The notes below the pieces were generated by a model that did not search any database, was not told the DNA's origin, and saw only the letters and a program-made list of their open reading frames with translations. DNA of 23,413 bases from DASTDY01 sp035478375 (GTDB lineage Bacteria > Patescibacteriota > Saccharimonadia > Saccharimonadales > EFPC-124): positions 1 to 23,413 of the forward strand of contig DATIJQ010000074.1 in assembly GCA_035478375.1 (NCBI GenBank), given 5' to 3'. Both the position numbers and the translations under genes were made by a program. This document shows, one piece after another, positions 13,394 through 19,387 of this stretch (within the stretch, counting starts at the first letter, position 1; each line of letters opens with the position of its first letter).

Positions 13394-14145
13394 TGTTTAA
13401 AGTGTTTTGCTAAATCCATTAGTTCGGCAGGCAGCACAAAGACGGTTTTTTGGGAGGGTTCGACGGCAATCTTTTCGAGCGTTTGCAGCGTGCGGATACT
13501 TATGCCCCCAGGTACGCCGCTCAGCATTTGGGCGGCTTCGGCGACTTCCCGGGCAGCGGCTTTTTCGCCACCGGCGGTAATAATAACGGCGCGGCGCTCG
13601 CGTTCGGCTTCGGCTTGTTTGGCCATGGCGCGTTTCATATCTTGCGGCAGTTCGATGTTTTGAATTTTGACGTTTTCGACGTCGATGCCCCACTTGTCGG
13701 TTTCGGCATCGACAATTTGTTTAATTTGTTGGCTGATTTGTTCGCGCTGGCTGAGCAGGCTGTCGAGTTCAACGTTGCCCACCACATCGCGCAGCGCCGC
13801 TTGGGCAAACTGGGCGGTGGCGTACGTGTAACTGCTTGTTTCGAGCACGGCCCGTGCCGCATCCAAAACCCTAAAATACACCACAGCGTCAACGTTAATA
13901 GTGACGTTGTCTTTGGTGATTACCTCTTGCCGGGGCACGTCAACCGGCGTTGAACGCACATCGACTTTGGTCATTTGCTGTACGACCGGAATCACCACGC
14001 GCAGACCCGGCTGGCGCAAACCACTAAACCGACCCAACGTCAGCACCACGCCGCGTTCGTACTGATTAATAATTTTGATGCCGCTAATAACCGCGACGGC
14101 AACTAACACAATAACAATAATACCGAGGCTCGAAATTTCTCCCAT
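13390..14145 (-). CDS. Slipin/stomatin-type SPFH membrane protein
   Basis: 251 aa SPFH (band 7) protein. An N-terminal transmembrane helix (about 7-27) precedes the SPFH domain beginning INQYERGVVLTLGRFSGLRQ (26-45). Conserved stretches include DVPRQEVITKDNVTINVDAV (near 69-88) and a helical region with AEAERERRAVIITAGGEKAA (near 182-201), ending with FVLPAELMDLAKHF. Such proteins form large membrane-bound rings linked to membrane microdomains or proteases. No NfeD partner is seen; the coupled downstream gene is a HAD protein. A strong AAAGGAGG ribosome site precedes ATG 14145, and a TATACT -10 lies 20 bases before it. Confidence 0.94.
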   Translation of the reverse strand: MGEISSLGIIVIVLVAVAVISGIKIINQYERGVVLTLGRFSGLRQPGLRVVIPVVQQMTKVDVRSTPVDVPRQEVITKDNVTINVDAVVYFRVLDAARAVLETSSYTYATAQFAQAALRDVVGNVELDSLLSQREQISQQIKQIVDAETDKWGIDVENVKIQNIELPQDMKRAMAKQAEAERERRAVIITAGGEKAAAREVAEAAQMLSGVPGGISIRTLQTLEKIAVEPSQKTVFVLPAELMDLAKHFKQ

Positions 14146-14219
14146 GGTTCCTCCTTTATTTTAAGTATACCACTAGTAAAAACCGAGTGCATATGGTACG
14201 ATATTGTCTGTCACCGTTT

Positions 14220-14296
14220 GGGTTGTTAGCTCAGCTGGCTAGAGCATCTCGTTTACACCGAGAGGGTCGGGGGTTCGAATCCCTCACAACCCACCA
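14220..14296 (+). tRNA. tRNA-Val (TAC)
   Basis: Acceptor GGGTTGT/ACAACCC, discriminator A, encoded CCA. Anticodon stem TCTCG/CGAGA with loop TTTACAC gives anticodon UAC. D-loop AGCTGGCTA and T-loop TTCGAAT are canonical; the T-stem has one G-U pair. Its 3' part from 14264 is duplicated at 15252. A TACGAT -10-like box lies at about 14198-14203. Confidence 0.97.
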
Positions 14297-14319
14297 GAAA
14301 TTATTAGTAAAAACTCCGC
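14264..14319 (+). repeat. Left copy of the 56-bp tRNA-Val direct repeat (attL-like)
   Basis: Identical over 56 bp to 15252-15307. It starts in the variable loop and includes the whole T-arm, acceptor 3' strand, CCA and the first arm of the terminator. This is the usual crossover region for tyrosine recombinases that target tRNA genes. Confidence 0.85.
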
Positions 14320-14336
14320 CCTAGTTCGGAGTTTTT
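14309..14336 (+). terminator. Terminator of tRNA-Val
   Basis: AAAAACTCCG (14309-14318) and CGGAGTTTTT (14327-14336), perfect. The second arm lies outside the 56-bp repeat. It is also adjacent to the stop of the convergent 14339-14563 gene. Confidence 0.85.
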
Positions 14337-14338
14337 AT

Positions 14339-14563
14339 TTAATGCCAAGTAGCTTGTAGTGTCGATGGCAACGCAACTAAAAAGGCGCCCACAAACGACG
14401 ATACGCCAACTATAATACAGGCGATCAGAATGCCTTGGGCGATGCTTTGCGCTCGTTTGTCAATTTTTTCTTCCATGTGTAAAGCGCGTACAATGCCCGG
14501 CAAGCTATACGCAAAAATAGACAAAATTATCCAAACTGCAGGATTAAGTAAAAATATTTGCAT
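14339..14563 (-). CDS. Small two-helix membrane protein, 74 aa
   Basis: Unrecognised. Two transmembrane helices (about residues 5-25 and 44-66) flank a charged loop HMEEKIDKRAQS. The ATG at 14563 is 6 bases after a TAAAAT -10-like box and has no Shine-Dalgarno, so it may be leaderless. It lies inside the unit bracketed by the tRNA-Val repeats, downstream of the secreted-protein gene and separated from it by a 14-bp hairpin. The coding character is plausible from the hydrophobic pattern, but the protein is short. Confidence 0.65.
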   Translation of the reverse strand: MQIFLLNPAVWIILSIFAYSLPGIVRALHMEEKIDKRAQSIAQGILIACIIVGVSSFVGAFLVALPSTLQATWH

Positions 14564-14581
14564 AACTTTATTTTATATACG

Positions 14582-14616
14582 TACTGCAGAGCACGCAAGC
14601 AACGTGCTCTGCAGTA
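14582..14616 (-). terminator. Perfect 14-bp inverted repeat after the DUF2690-like gene
   Basis: TACTGCAGAGCACG (14582-14595) and CGTGCTCTGCAGTA (14603-14616), 7-base loop, 4 bases after the stop, no U-tract. Confidence 0.75.
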
Positions 14617-14620
14617 ACTA

Positions 14621-15154
14621 TTAGTCCCAGAGGGTAGAGACCCAGAAAATTGGCTTGTACAGGTACGCTCTACAATAGTGCACAGGCGAATATATCATGT
14701 TAGTGAAATACACGCCTGGAGACAACCAGTAATGAAGAGGGTCAAGCAGGGTCGTAGCTTGACTAAAACCTGTATCTTGTTGCACGGTCAACTGTCGAAT
14801 GTTTCCACCCTGTGCAAGGTTCAATCTCGCCCAGTTTGTGCCGCACCGGGCCGACCACCGCAACTCAATTGCGCCTATACGTTGGCCGCCCAAATCGATG
14901 CTCACACCTCCGATGCTAAGGGAACCGCCGTTCTCAAAGATATCTGATGATTGAATGGTCCTCGCGTCACTGGCACAAGGAACACCGCCAACTCCAACCA
15001 CCGACGGGTCGCGTCCTGTGTAGTAGTCGCCATGACACTCCGAGGCAGCCACGGCAACTATATTGCTCGCGAGGCTCACGCCCGTGAACATGCAAAGTAC
15101 GGCAGCTACTTGTGCTAGCCGCTTAAACCAGCGTGCTTTATGCAGTTCGCTCAC
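14621..15154 (-). CDS. Secreted DUF2690-like protein
   Basis: I place the start at GTG 15154 (177 aa). It gives a classic signal peptide: basic MSELHKARWFKRL, hydrophobic AQVAAVLCMFTGVSLASNIV, then a cleavage-like AVAAS near residue 37. A TTG at 15190 would add 12 residues. The mature part resembles DUF2690: CHGDYYTGRDP, a second Cys in VPCASDARTI, and IELRWSARCGTNWARLNL. That Cys spacing with LRxSxxCxxxWAR is the family hallmark as I recall it. These proteins are mainly known as secreted proteins of Actinobacteria, with unknown function. The C-terminus carries an extra HYWLSPGVYFTNMIYSPVHY region with one Cys. It is cargo of the tRNA-Val unit. Confidence 0.7.
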   Translation of the reverse strand: MSELHKARWFKRLAQVAAVLCMFTGVSLASNIVAVAASECHGDYYTGRDPSVVGVGGVPCASDARTIQSSDIFENGGSLSIGGVSIDLGGQRIGAIELRWSARCGTNWARLNLAQGGNIRQLTVQQDTGFSQATTLLDPLHYWLSPGVYFTNMIYSPVHYCRAYLYKPIFWVSTLWD

Positions 15155-15237
15155 CTTCTCTGTACTGGTACGTTCATGTACCGCAAGCAAATTAGCATGA
15201 TCTCGTAGCGAAAGATAGTCTAAAATATCGCCAAATA

Positions 15238-15246
15238 TGTGGATAA
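15238..15246 (-). promoter_or_regulatory. Perfect DnaA-box-like 9-mer
   Basis: Minus strand reads TTATCCACA, the DnaA consensus, 5 bases from the right tRNA-Val repeat. It is a single box without an AT-rich unwinding region or neighbours, so chance is a real possibility. Confidence 0.25.
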
Positions 15247-15251
15247 GTTCT

Positions 15252-15307
15252 GGGTCGGGGGTTCGAATCCCTCACAACCCACCAGAAATTATTAGTAAAA
15301 ACTCCGC
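15252..15307 (+). repeat. Right copy of the 56-bp tRNA-Val direct repeat (attR-like)
   Basis: Exact copy of 14264-14319 without any upstream tRNA body; it is preceded by unrelated sequence. It is not a functional tRNA. Confidence 0.85.
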
Positions 15308-15324
15308 TACTTGGCGGGGTTTTT
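15297..15324 (+). terminator. Terminator attached to the right repeat
   Basis: AAAAACTCCGC (15297-15307) and GCGGGGTTTTT (15314-15324), one T-G pair. Probably the original tRNA-Val terminator if the unit was inserted. Confidence 0.75.
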
Positions 15325-15337
15325 ATTTTGGCGTTAC

Positions 15338-15368
15338 GCCGCGGCGCCACAGTACAAAGCGCCGCGGC
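15338..15368 (-). terminator. Perfect 10-bp GC inverted repeat after the 15379-15942 gene
   Basis: GCCGCGGCGC (15338-15347) and GCGCCGCGGC (15359-15368), 11-base loop, 10 bases after the stop, no U-tract. Confidence 0.75.
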
Positions 15369-15378
15369 AAGCCACTAC

Positions 15379-15942
15379 CTACGAAAGTTTAAGCAATATA
15401 CGGGCGTGTCGCGTCCAGTGTTCTTGCGGCACATAACCTTGGTTGAGGTACTTCATTGCTTGTTGTGTGTGCGCAAGTGCTTTGGCCTCCGTATAATACG
15501 GAACTGTCGGCCAACCATCGTATATTTTGTGCTGCAAAAATGCCTCCAGCACCTGACCGATTGTAATACGGCCCCATGGACATTCCAACGTCGGCAAAAG
15601 GTCCACCATCAGCCGCAGACCTTTCTGCGGATCGCTGATATTGGACGCGCCGAGGCGACGACGCAGGTCATTGTACATGGCCTCAATCTCGAGCACCATG
15701 TCAGTGACGGCTGACCGCTGTCGTAACAACCAGGGTTTGCCCAGCATTACCTGCAAGCTCCAGGTGAGCCGTTCGACAATGTTAGGCGTCGCCAAATCGT
15801 CAGGGCCGGCGAACACCATAATACCGTTGTACCAAGTGCACGCGCGGTCGGGCATTTTGGATTCGCGCAGCGTGTCAATAAACACTTGCATCGCAGTTTG
15901 CGGGGTGCAAGTCTCCAAAAAATCTAGCTCGAGCTCTTCCAC
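15379..15942 (-). CDS. Hypothetical orphan protein, 187 aa
   Basis: Not recognised. Soluble and predicted largely helical, with an acidic N-terminus (MEELELDFLETC) and Trp residues spread through the chain. Stretches such as VERLTWSLQVMLGKPWLLRQ (about 57-76) and MVLEIEAMYNDLRRRLGASN (about 81-100) look amphipathic. The start is GTG 15942 with GGTG as a weak ribosome site; an ATG two bases upstream opens another frame that stops after six codons. Its promoter is an excellent extended -10 (TGTTATAAT, 15976-15984). The tail hairpin and location next to the tRNA-Val repeat place it in the accessory region. Confidence 0.72.
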   Translation of the reverse strand: MEELELDFLETCTPQTAMQVFIDTLRESKMPDRACTWYNGIMVFAGPDDLATPNIVERLTWSLQVMLGKPWLLRQRSAVTDMVLEIEAMYNDLRRRLGASNISDPQKGLRLMVDLLPTLECPWGRITIGQVLEAFLQHKIYDGWPTVPYYTEAKALAHTQQAMKYLNQGYVPQEHWTRHARILLKLS

Positions 15943-15975
15943 ATTTCACCACTTTCGGTAAGTACTGGCGACATA

Positions 15976-15984
15976 ATTATAACA
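15976..15984 (-). promoter_or_regulatory. Extended -10 promoter of the 15379-15942 gene
   Basis: Minus-strand TGTTATAAT, with a perfect -10 hexamer. Directly downstream of the terminator of the 16086 gene. Confidence 0.6.
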
Positions 15985-16004
15985 AAAAACACCTTTAAAG
16001 GTGC
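15984..16004 (-). terminator. U-tract terminator downstream of the 16086-16847 gene
   Basis: Minus-strand palindrome CACCTTTAAAGGTG followed by TTTTTTG. It may back up the GC hairpin at 16018-16045. Confidence 0.65.
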
Positions 16005-16017
16005 TTACAAGGTTCTT

Positions 16018-16045
16018 GCGAACAGGCACCGGCCTGCCTGTTCGC
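16018..16045 (-). terminator. Perfect 11-bp inverted repeat after the 16086-16847 gene
   Basis: GCGAACAGGCA (16018-16028) and TGCCTGTTCGC (16035-16045), 6-base loop. A smaller ATCCCG/CGGGAT hairpin (16063-16080) sits between it and the stop. Confidence 0.7.
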
Positions 16046-16085
16046 GGGGTGGACACTTGGGGATCCCGGGGCGGCGGGATGTGAG

Positions 16086-16847
16086 TCAGGCGACGCCGAG
16101 CGTGCCACGCTGCGGACGGCGGGGCCGTCTGCGGCGGGTCGACGATTCGGGTCGGGCCCAGAGCTCGGTGAGCAACTTCTGCACCCACTCTTGGTGGGTG
16201 TAGACGGGGACCACCTTGCAGCTGTCGAACCCAATGTTGGCGTCGAACAGCTTGTCGGCGAGGTTCACCACGCCGGCCCATCCGGCAGCCAGCGACGGCG
16301 AGTGCAGAGACTTCATCAGCTGCTGCATGGCGAACGATCTCGCCCACTCGGCCGGCACCAACCTGTTGCCCACCGGGAAGGCAGCCGCGATGCCACCCAC
16401 AACCACCAAGATGTGATGGTCGTTGGCGGGCAGGAAGTCCGCTCCCGCGAGCAACGGCTCGATTGCCGCGTCCCAAGCACCGCCATCGCGGGCGTGCTTG
16501 CGACCGCTGCCGCACTGGGCGAACGCCGGGTGGCGCTGGGTAGCGGCACCGGTGACGTTGCATTTGCCGCCGATACCAGCCTTGTCCAACGCGGCGACGA
16601 GGCAGATGGCGTGGAGCGCGAAGACATCCGTCCCCATCGCCGACAGCGCCCAGTCCTCGGCCGCCTTGTGCGCCAACGCGATGCGCGCGTTGTGGCGCGG
16701 CGGCGCCAGCAGCTTGAGCGCGATCTCACGCGCACGGCCGTCGACACCGATCTCGCCCAGGCCTTCAGCCTGTGACGCTCGGGTGAGGCGGTCCGGTCCC
16801 ATGCCCGCGTCGATCAGGTTGTCGGCGCGACGGGTACGTCCGGGCAT
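16086..16847 (-). CDS. Hypothetical GC-rich orphan protein, 253 aa
   Basis: Not recognised. ATG 16847 has GGGAG eight bases upstream. The codon third positions are almost all G or C, confirming the minus frame; the long plus-strand frame opposite is a shadow. The protein is Ala/Arg/Gly-rich with a helical N-terminal part (AREIALKLLAPPRHNARIAL, about 39-58). In the middle is DFLPANDHHILVVVGGIAAA (about 137-156), which could be a Rossmann-like strand and Gly loop. The tail is strongly basic (STRRRRPRRPQR, about 235-246) and could bind nucleic acid. GC content is far above flanking genes. An extended -10 (16999-17007) gives a leader of about 145 bases with a 10-bp hairpin (16890-16931). Confidence 0.7.
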   Translation of the reverse strand: MPGRTRRADNLIDAGMGPDRLTRASQAEGLGEIGVDGRAREIALKLLAPPRHNARIALAHKAAEDWALSAMGTDVFALHAICLVAALDKAGIGGKCNVTGAATQRHPAFAQCGSGRKHARDGGAWDAAIEPLLAGADFLPANDHHILVVVGGIAAAFPVGNRLVPAEWARSFAMQQLMKSLHSPSLAAGWAGVVNLADKLFDANIGFDSCKVVPVYTHQEWVQKLLTELWARPESSTRRRRPRRPQRGTLGVA

Positions 16848-16889
16848 TGCAGTCTCCCTTGCTCTTAAGACTCAGCGTTTCTGAGCCTT

Positions 16890-16931
16890 CGCCGCGGCGC
16901 GCAAAAAACGCACCGTTCGCGAAGGCTCAAA
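16890..16931 (-). promoter_or_regulatory. Leader hairpin of the 16086-16847 gene
   Basis: Perfect 10-bp arms GAGCCTTCGC and GCGAAGGCTC enclosing about 20 GC-rich bases, roughly 45 bases before the start codon. Comparable to the leader of the 8710 gene. Confidence 0.5.
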
Positions 16932-16998
16932 GTTTGTGTCCAAAATGTAAAGCTGTAAAAACAGCACGGTTTGTACTAGTTGTACCAACGTAAACTAT

Positions 16999-17007
16999 AT
17001 AATACCA
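16999..17007 (-). promoter_or_regulatory. Extended -10 promoter of the 16086-16847 gene
   Basis: Minus-strand TGGTATTAT. Predicted start near 16992. It lies just downstream of the HxlR gene end. Confidence 0.45.
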
Positions 17008-17015
17008 TACAAGCT

Positions 17016-17387
17016 CTATTTATGCAAGTCGTACCTACTGCGCGCCGCTTCAATTTCGTCCAAATGCGCGATGGACCACGTGCGCAGCGATTCTATAACT
17101 TCAAAAACACTATTGCCAAGCGGCGTCAACTCGTACTCCACTTTTGGCGGCACTACAGGGTAGATGGTGCGTTTAATAATGCCGTCGCGTTCTAACTGGC
17201 GCAAGCTTGTGGTCAGCACTTTTTGCGAGATGCCAGGGATTTGGCGGTGGATTTCACTATACCGCATTTGACTAGTACAAATAGTATGCAAAATCATGAC
17301 CGACCATTTGTCGCCAATAATATCGACTACTTCGCGCCAAGCGCAGTCGGGTGATGTATGTACTTCTGTAGAATTGTTACGAACCAT
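17016..17387 (-). CDS. HxlR-family winged-helix regulator
   Basis: 123 aa HxlR-type transcription factor. It has the N-terminal Cys followed by the signature CAWREVVDIIGDKWSVMIL, then MRYSEIHRQIPGISQKVLTT as the helix-turn-helix, RQLERDGIIKRTIYPVVPPK as the wing, and VEYELTPLG. The single N-terminal Cys (near residue 14) could sense electrophiles or oxidants as in related regulators. I chose ATG 17387 over 17405 because a TATACA -10 (plus 17394-17399) ends 6 bases before 17387, so the mRNA would be leaderless and the longer frame would sit in the promoter. It is divergent from an FMN reductase, its probable target. Confidence 0.93.
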   Translation of the reverse strand: MVRNNSTEVHTSPDCAWREVVDIIGDKWSVMILHTICTSQMRYSEIHRQIPGISQKVLTTSLRQLERDGIIKRTIYPVVPPKVEYELTPLGNSVFEVIESLRTWSIAHLDEIEAARSRYDLHK

Positions 17388-17392
17388 ATGGT
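17383..17392. promoter_or_regulatory. Short palindrome over the HxlR start codon
   Basis: ACCATATGGT, a perfect 10-bp dyad spanning the HxlR ATG and next to its -10. A candidate operator for autoregulation; short enough to be chance. Confidence 0.3.
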
Positions 17393-17417
17393 ATGTATAT
17401 AACAAAAAAGTCGGTAC

Positions 17418-17446
17418 TTGTCAATTAAGCTGTAACAGACTATTGT
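17418..17446 (+). promoter_or_regulatory. Promoter of the FMN reductase gene
   Basis: TTGTCA (17418-17423), a 17-base spacer and TATTGT (17441-17446). The leader is short and contains AAGGAG. Confidence 0.6.
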
Positions 17447-17468
17447 GGTTGTATAAGGAGCTACTAAA

Positions 17469-18026
17469 ATGTCAAAAATTCTTGTTATAAGCGGCAGTAA
17501 CCGCCCTAACCGTAAAACAACTGGTCTTGCCCAATGGGTGCATGATTATGCCAAAAACTACAGTGATATGGATTTTGAGTTTGTCGACCTCGCCGAACTT
17601 AACCTCCCCTTCCTCGACGAGCCAATGCCACCACTGTATGGCAATTACCAAAACGAGCACACTAAAAAATGGGCCCAAATAGTTGGCAGTGCGGACGGAT
17701 TCATTTTTGTCACACCCGAATACAACCACGGCTACCCGGCTGTGCTTAAAAACGCCATCGACTTTTTAGGGGCTGAATGGTTCCGCAAACCGGTCGCCTT
17801 TGTGGCGCATGGTTCCAACGGCGGTGTTCGCTCGGTTGAGCAACTTAAAAATGTCATCAACCAATTGCAAATGGTACCCGTCCCGACTGGCCTTAATGTT
17901 GCCTTTAGCGATTGGGACGAGCAAAACAACTTTGCGGCGGGCGCAAAGTACGAGAAGCATTTAGGTACGCTGCTCGACGACCTCAAATGGTGGACCGACG
18001 CGCTTAAAACTGCGCGCGAAAAATAA
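17469..18026 (+). CDS. NAD(P)H-dependent FMN reductase (flavodoxin-like)
   Basis: 185 aa of the NADPH-dependent FMN reductase family. The phosphate-binding loop is GSNRPNRKTTGLAQWV (9-24), and the family signature PEYNHGYPAVLKNAIDFLG is near 79-97. Then follow KPVAFVAHGSNGGVRSVEQL (Gly-rich flavin loop) and a C-terminal helix. It probably reduces flavins, quinones or azo compounds, in a role in redox or electrophile defence consistent with the divergent HxlR gene. AAGGAG lies 8 bases before ATG 17469. A strong terminator follows. Confidence 0.94.
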   Translation: MSKILVISGSNRPNRKTTGLAQWVHDYAKNYSDMDFEFVDLAELNLPFLDEPMPPLYGNYQNEHTKKWAQIVGSADGFIFVTPEYNHGYPAVLKNAIDFLGAEWFRKPVAFVAHGSNGGVRSVEQLKNVINQLQMVPVPTGLNVAFSDWDEQNNFAAGAKYEKHLGTLLDDLKWWTDALKTAREK

Positions 18027-18035
18027 ACGCTCTAC

Positions 18036-18066
18036 AAAAAACCCGGCTGTACAAACCGGGTTTTTT
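18036..18066. terminator. Bidirectional intrinsic terminator
   Basis: AAAAAACCCGG (18036-18046) and CCGGGTTTTTT (18056-18066), perfect. It serves the FMN reductase (plus) and the convergent membrane protein (minus). Confidence 0.92.
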
Positions 18067-18068
18067 GT

Positions 18069-18959
18069 TTAGGCTTTAAAAGCCTTGCGTGCCGAACGCC
18101 GCGTCATTGCCGACTGCACTACCGCGGTATCAAATGCTTCTGGCGTTTGCCGCGTGGTTGCAAAGTGATACAGCGCTGCTTTGGTAATAGCGTCGAGCAC
18201 CCAAACGTAAAAGCTCAAAACAATAAGACCAACAACAAGCAAACCAAGCAGTGGGAATGTCAACACTGGCAACCACCGGCCAGTAGCGTACAGCCCAAAT
18301 CCACCCAGGAGCATATAACCTAGCACAAACAAAAACATCACGCCGCCAATGCCGACGTTTGTGACAAGGCTTTCGCCCCAAACACTCGCTAACAAATTAA
18401 CCGACTTTTTAGTCGCCGCAAACGGTCCAACCGCTTTTGGCGCAGTCATAATTGTTGGGACAGAAAAATAATTGGCAACCTTCCACGATGTGTTTGCGAC
18501 GCCAATAAGCACGTTGCCAACTAGCGGCAAGCGGTCGGCCAAAAGGCTGCAGGCGACGCCAACGGTGCTCATCATAAAGTTAAAGGCAAGCAATGGCCAA
18601 AAACGGTGGATGCCAGCGTGAATATTCTCGCCAATTGTAGTGCGCACGCCAGCGTAAGCCTGCAAGGCGCCGTGCATTATGGCGCCGTAAAAAATGGCGC
18701 GGATCGCAAAAACGCCAGCAATTAAAACTGCGATGAGCGCAACTAATGCGACTGCCATAATTGGCGTGCCAGGCTGTACGTGTGTCATAACTAACGCCAA
18801 GCACGCCCACCAAACCGCCAAAAATACTACTGTTACTACAACACTTGCAATGGGCAAAGCTGCCAGCCGTTTGTGCAGACCAAGTGTTTGCAGCGCGCTT
18901 TTAATAAGTCGCCAGCCCATTTTGATTGATTGTGGTTTTGGTGCTTGTTGGGATGTCAT
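18069..18959 (-). CDS. DUF6159-like polytopic membrane protein
   Basis: 296 aa with about six transmembrane helices (near 34-57, 68-92, 122-140, 203-219, 226-240 and 244-262). It resembles DUF6159 proteins: an N-terminal amphipathic segment, then a middle ANYFSVPTIMTAPKAVGPFAATKKSVNLLASVWGE (about 163-197; only this family-like stretch is informative). Function unknown. The ATG overlaps the PadR stop by four bases, so the regulator and membrane protein form an operon, as often seen for PadR-controlled transport or envelope proteins. Confidence 0.82.
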   Translation of the reverse strand: MTSQQAPKPQSIKMGWRLIKSALQTLGLHKRLAALPIASVVVTVVFLAVWWACLALVMTHVQPGTPIMAVALVALIAVLIAGVFAIRAIFYGAIMHGALQAYAGVRTTIGENIHAGIHRFWPLLAFNFMMSTVGVACSLLADRLPLVGNVLIGVANTSWKVANYFSVPTIMTAPKAVGPFAATKKSVNLLASVWGESLVTNVGIGGVMFLFVLGYMLLGGFGLYATGRWLPVLTFPLLGLLVVGLIVLSFYVWVLDAITKAALYHFATTRQTPEAFDTAVVQSAMTRRSARKAFKA

Positions 18960-19336
18960 ACATTGTCCTTATTTTGGTGAATCAGCTGGCTTACACGCTC
19001 ATTATAAAACGGTGCAATTATATTGCGCGCCAAAAATGCCTGCAAAACGCGCTGGCCGGTTGGGGTCAGACAATACTCTTTTGCGTTGGGGCCTTTTTGA
19101 CTTGGCTTGGCAACATGCCCAATAATTTTGGCATTCGCCAGGCGGCGCAAGCTGCGATGCATACTGCGATCGTCGGTTGCAATGTGCACCTGCAACACCG
19201 TTTTAGCAAACGCTTTTATGCCAGCCATTTGTTTGGGCCCGTCTTTGAGCGCCAGCAAAATCCACACGCTTAATTGTGCTTTTTTATAGAGGTCTTCCCA
19301 GCCGCTAAGCAGGGTCGACTCGTAGTCATTTAACAT
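18956..19336 (-). CDS. PadR-like winged-helix regulator
   Basis: 126 aa. The N-terminal part SVWILLALKDGPKQMAGIKA fits the PadR helix 1-2 pattern. The recognition and wing region is DDRSMHRSLRRLANAKIIGH followed by KEYCLTPTGQRVLQAFLARN, which is the PadR-type wing and start of the dimerisation helix. It is coupled to the membrane protein 18069-18959 by an ATGA overlap. A perfect GTGTAC/GTACAC dyad in its promoter suggests autoregulation. The ATG at 19336 has no convincing Shine-Dalgarno. Confidence 0.85.
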   Translation of the reverse strand: MLNDYESTLLSGWEDLYKKAQLSVWILLALKDGPKQMAGIKAFAKTVLQVHIATDDRSMHRSLRRLANAKIIGHVAKPSQKGPNAKEYCLTPTGQRVLQAFLARNIIAPFYNERVSQLIHQNKDNV

Positions 19337-19353
19337 TCTAACAATCCATGGTT

Positions 19354-19370
19354 GTGTACTTAATGTACAC
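19354..19370. promoter_or_regulatory. Candidate PadR operator
   Basis: GTGTAC-TTAAT-GTACAC, a perfect dyad overlapping a minus-strand TACATT -10-like box. Repression by occlusion of the -10 would fit autoregulation of the PadR operon. Confidence 0.55.
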
Positions 19371-19387
19371 TACCAAACCTAGCCCTG

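Larger units (their letters stand above)
14264..15307. mobile_element. Candidate 988-bp element integrated in tRNA-Val, no integrase
   Basis: One unit of 988 bp separates the two 56-bp tRNA-Val tails. It carries a two-helix membrane protein (14339-14563) and a secreted DUF2690-like protein (14621-15154), both on the minus strand, plus a DnaA-box-like 9-mer next to the right repeat. Each repeat is followed by its own complete terminator, so the tRNA stays functional after insertion, as in many integrative elements. No recombinase is encoded, so it would have to be moved in trans. Collapse of a former tandem tRNA-Val pair could also leave such a tail. Confidence 0.6.

Noticed and set aside
14582..14616. 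Integron attC site
   Set aside because: The arms are perfect and lack the conserved RYYYAAC/GTTRRRY ends and the unpaired bulges of attC; arm sequences of the other tail hairpins are unrelated.
16191..16775. Plus-strand frame of 194 codons opposite the 16086 gene
   Set aside because: Low-complexity composition, no ribosome site; the minus frame has GGGAG and consistent G/C third positions.
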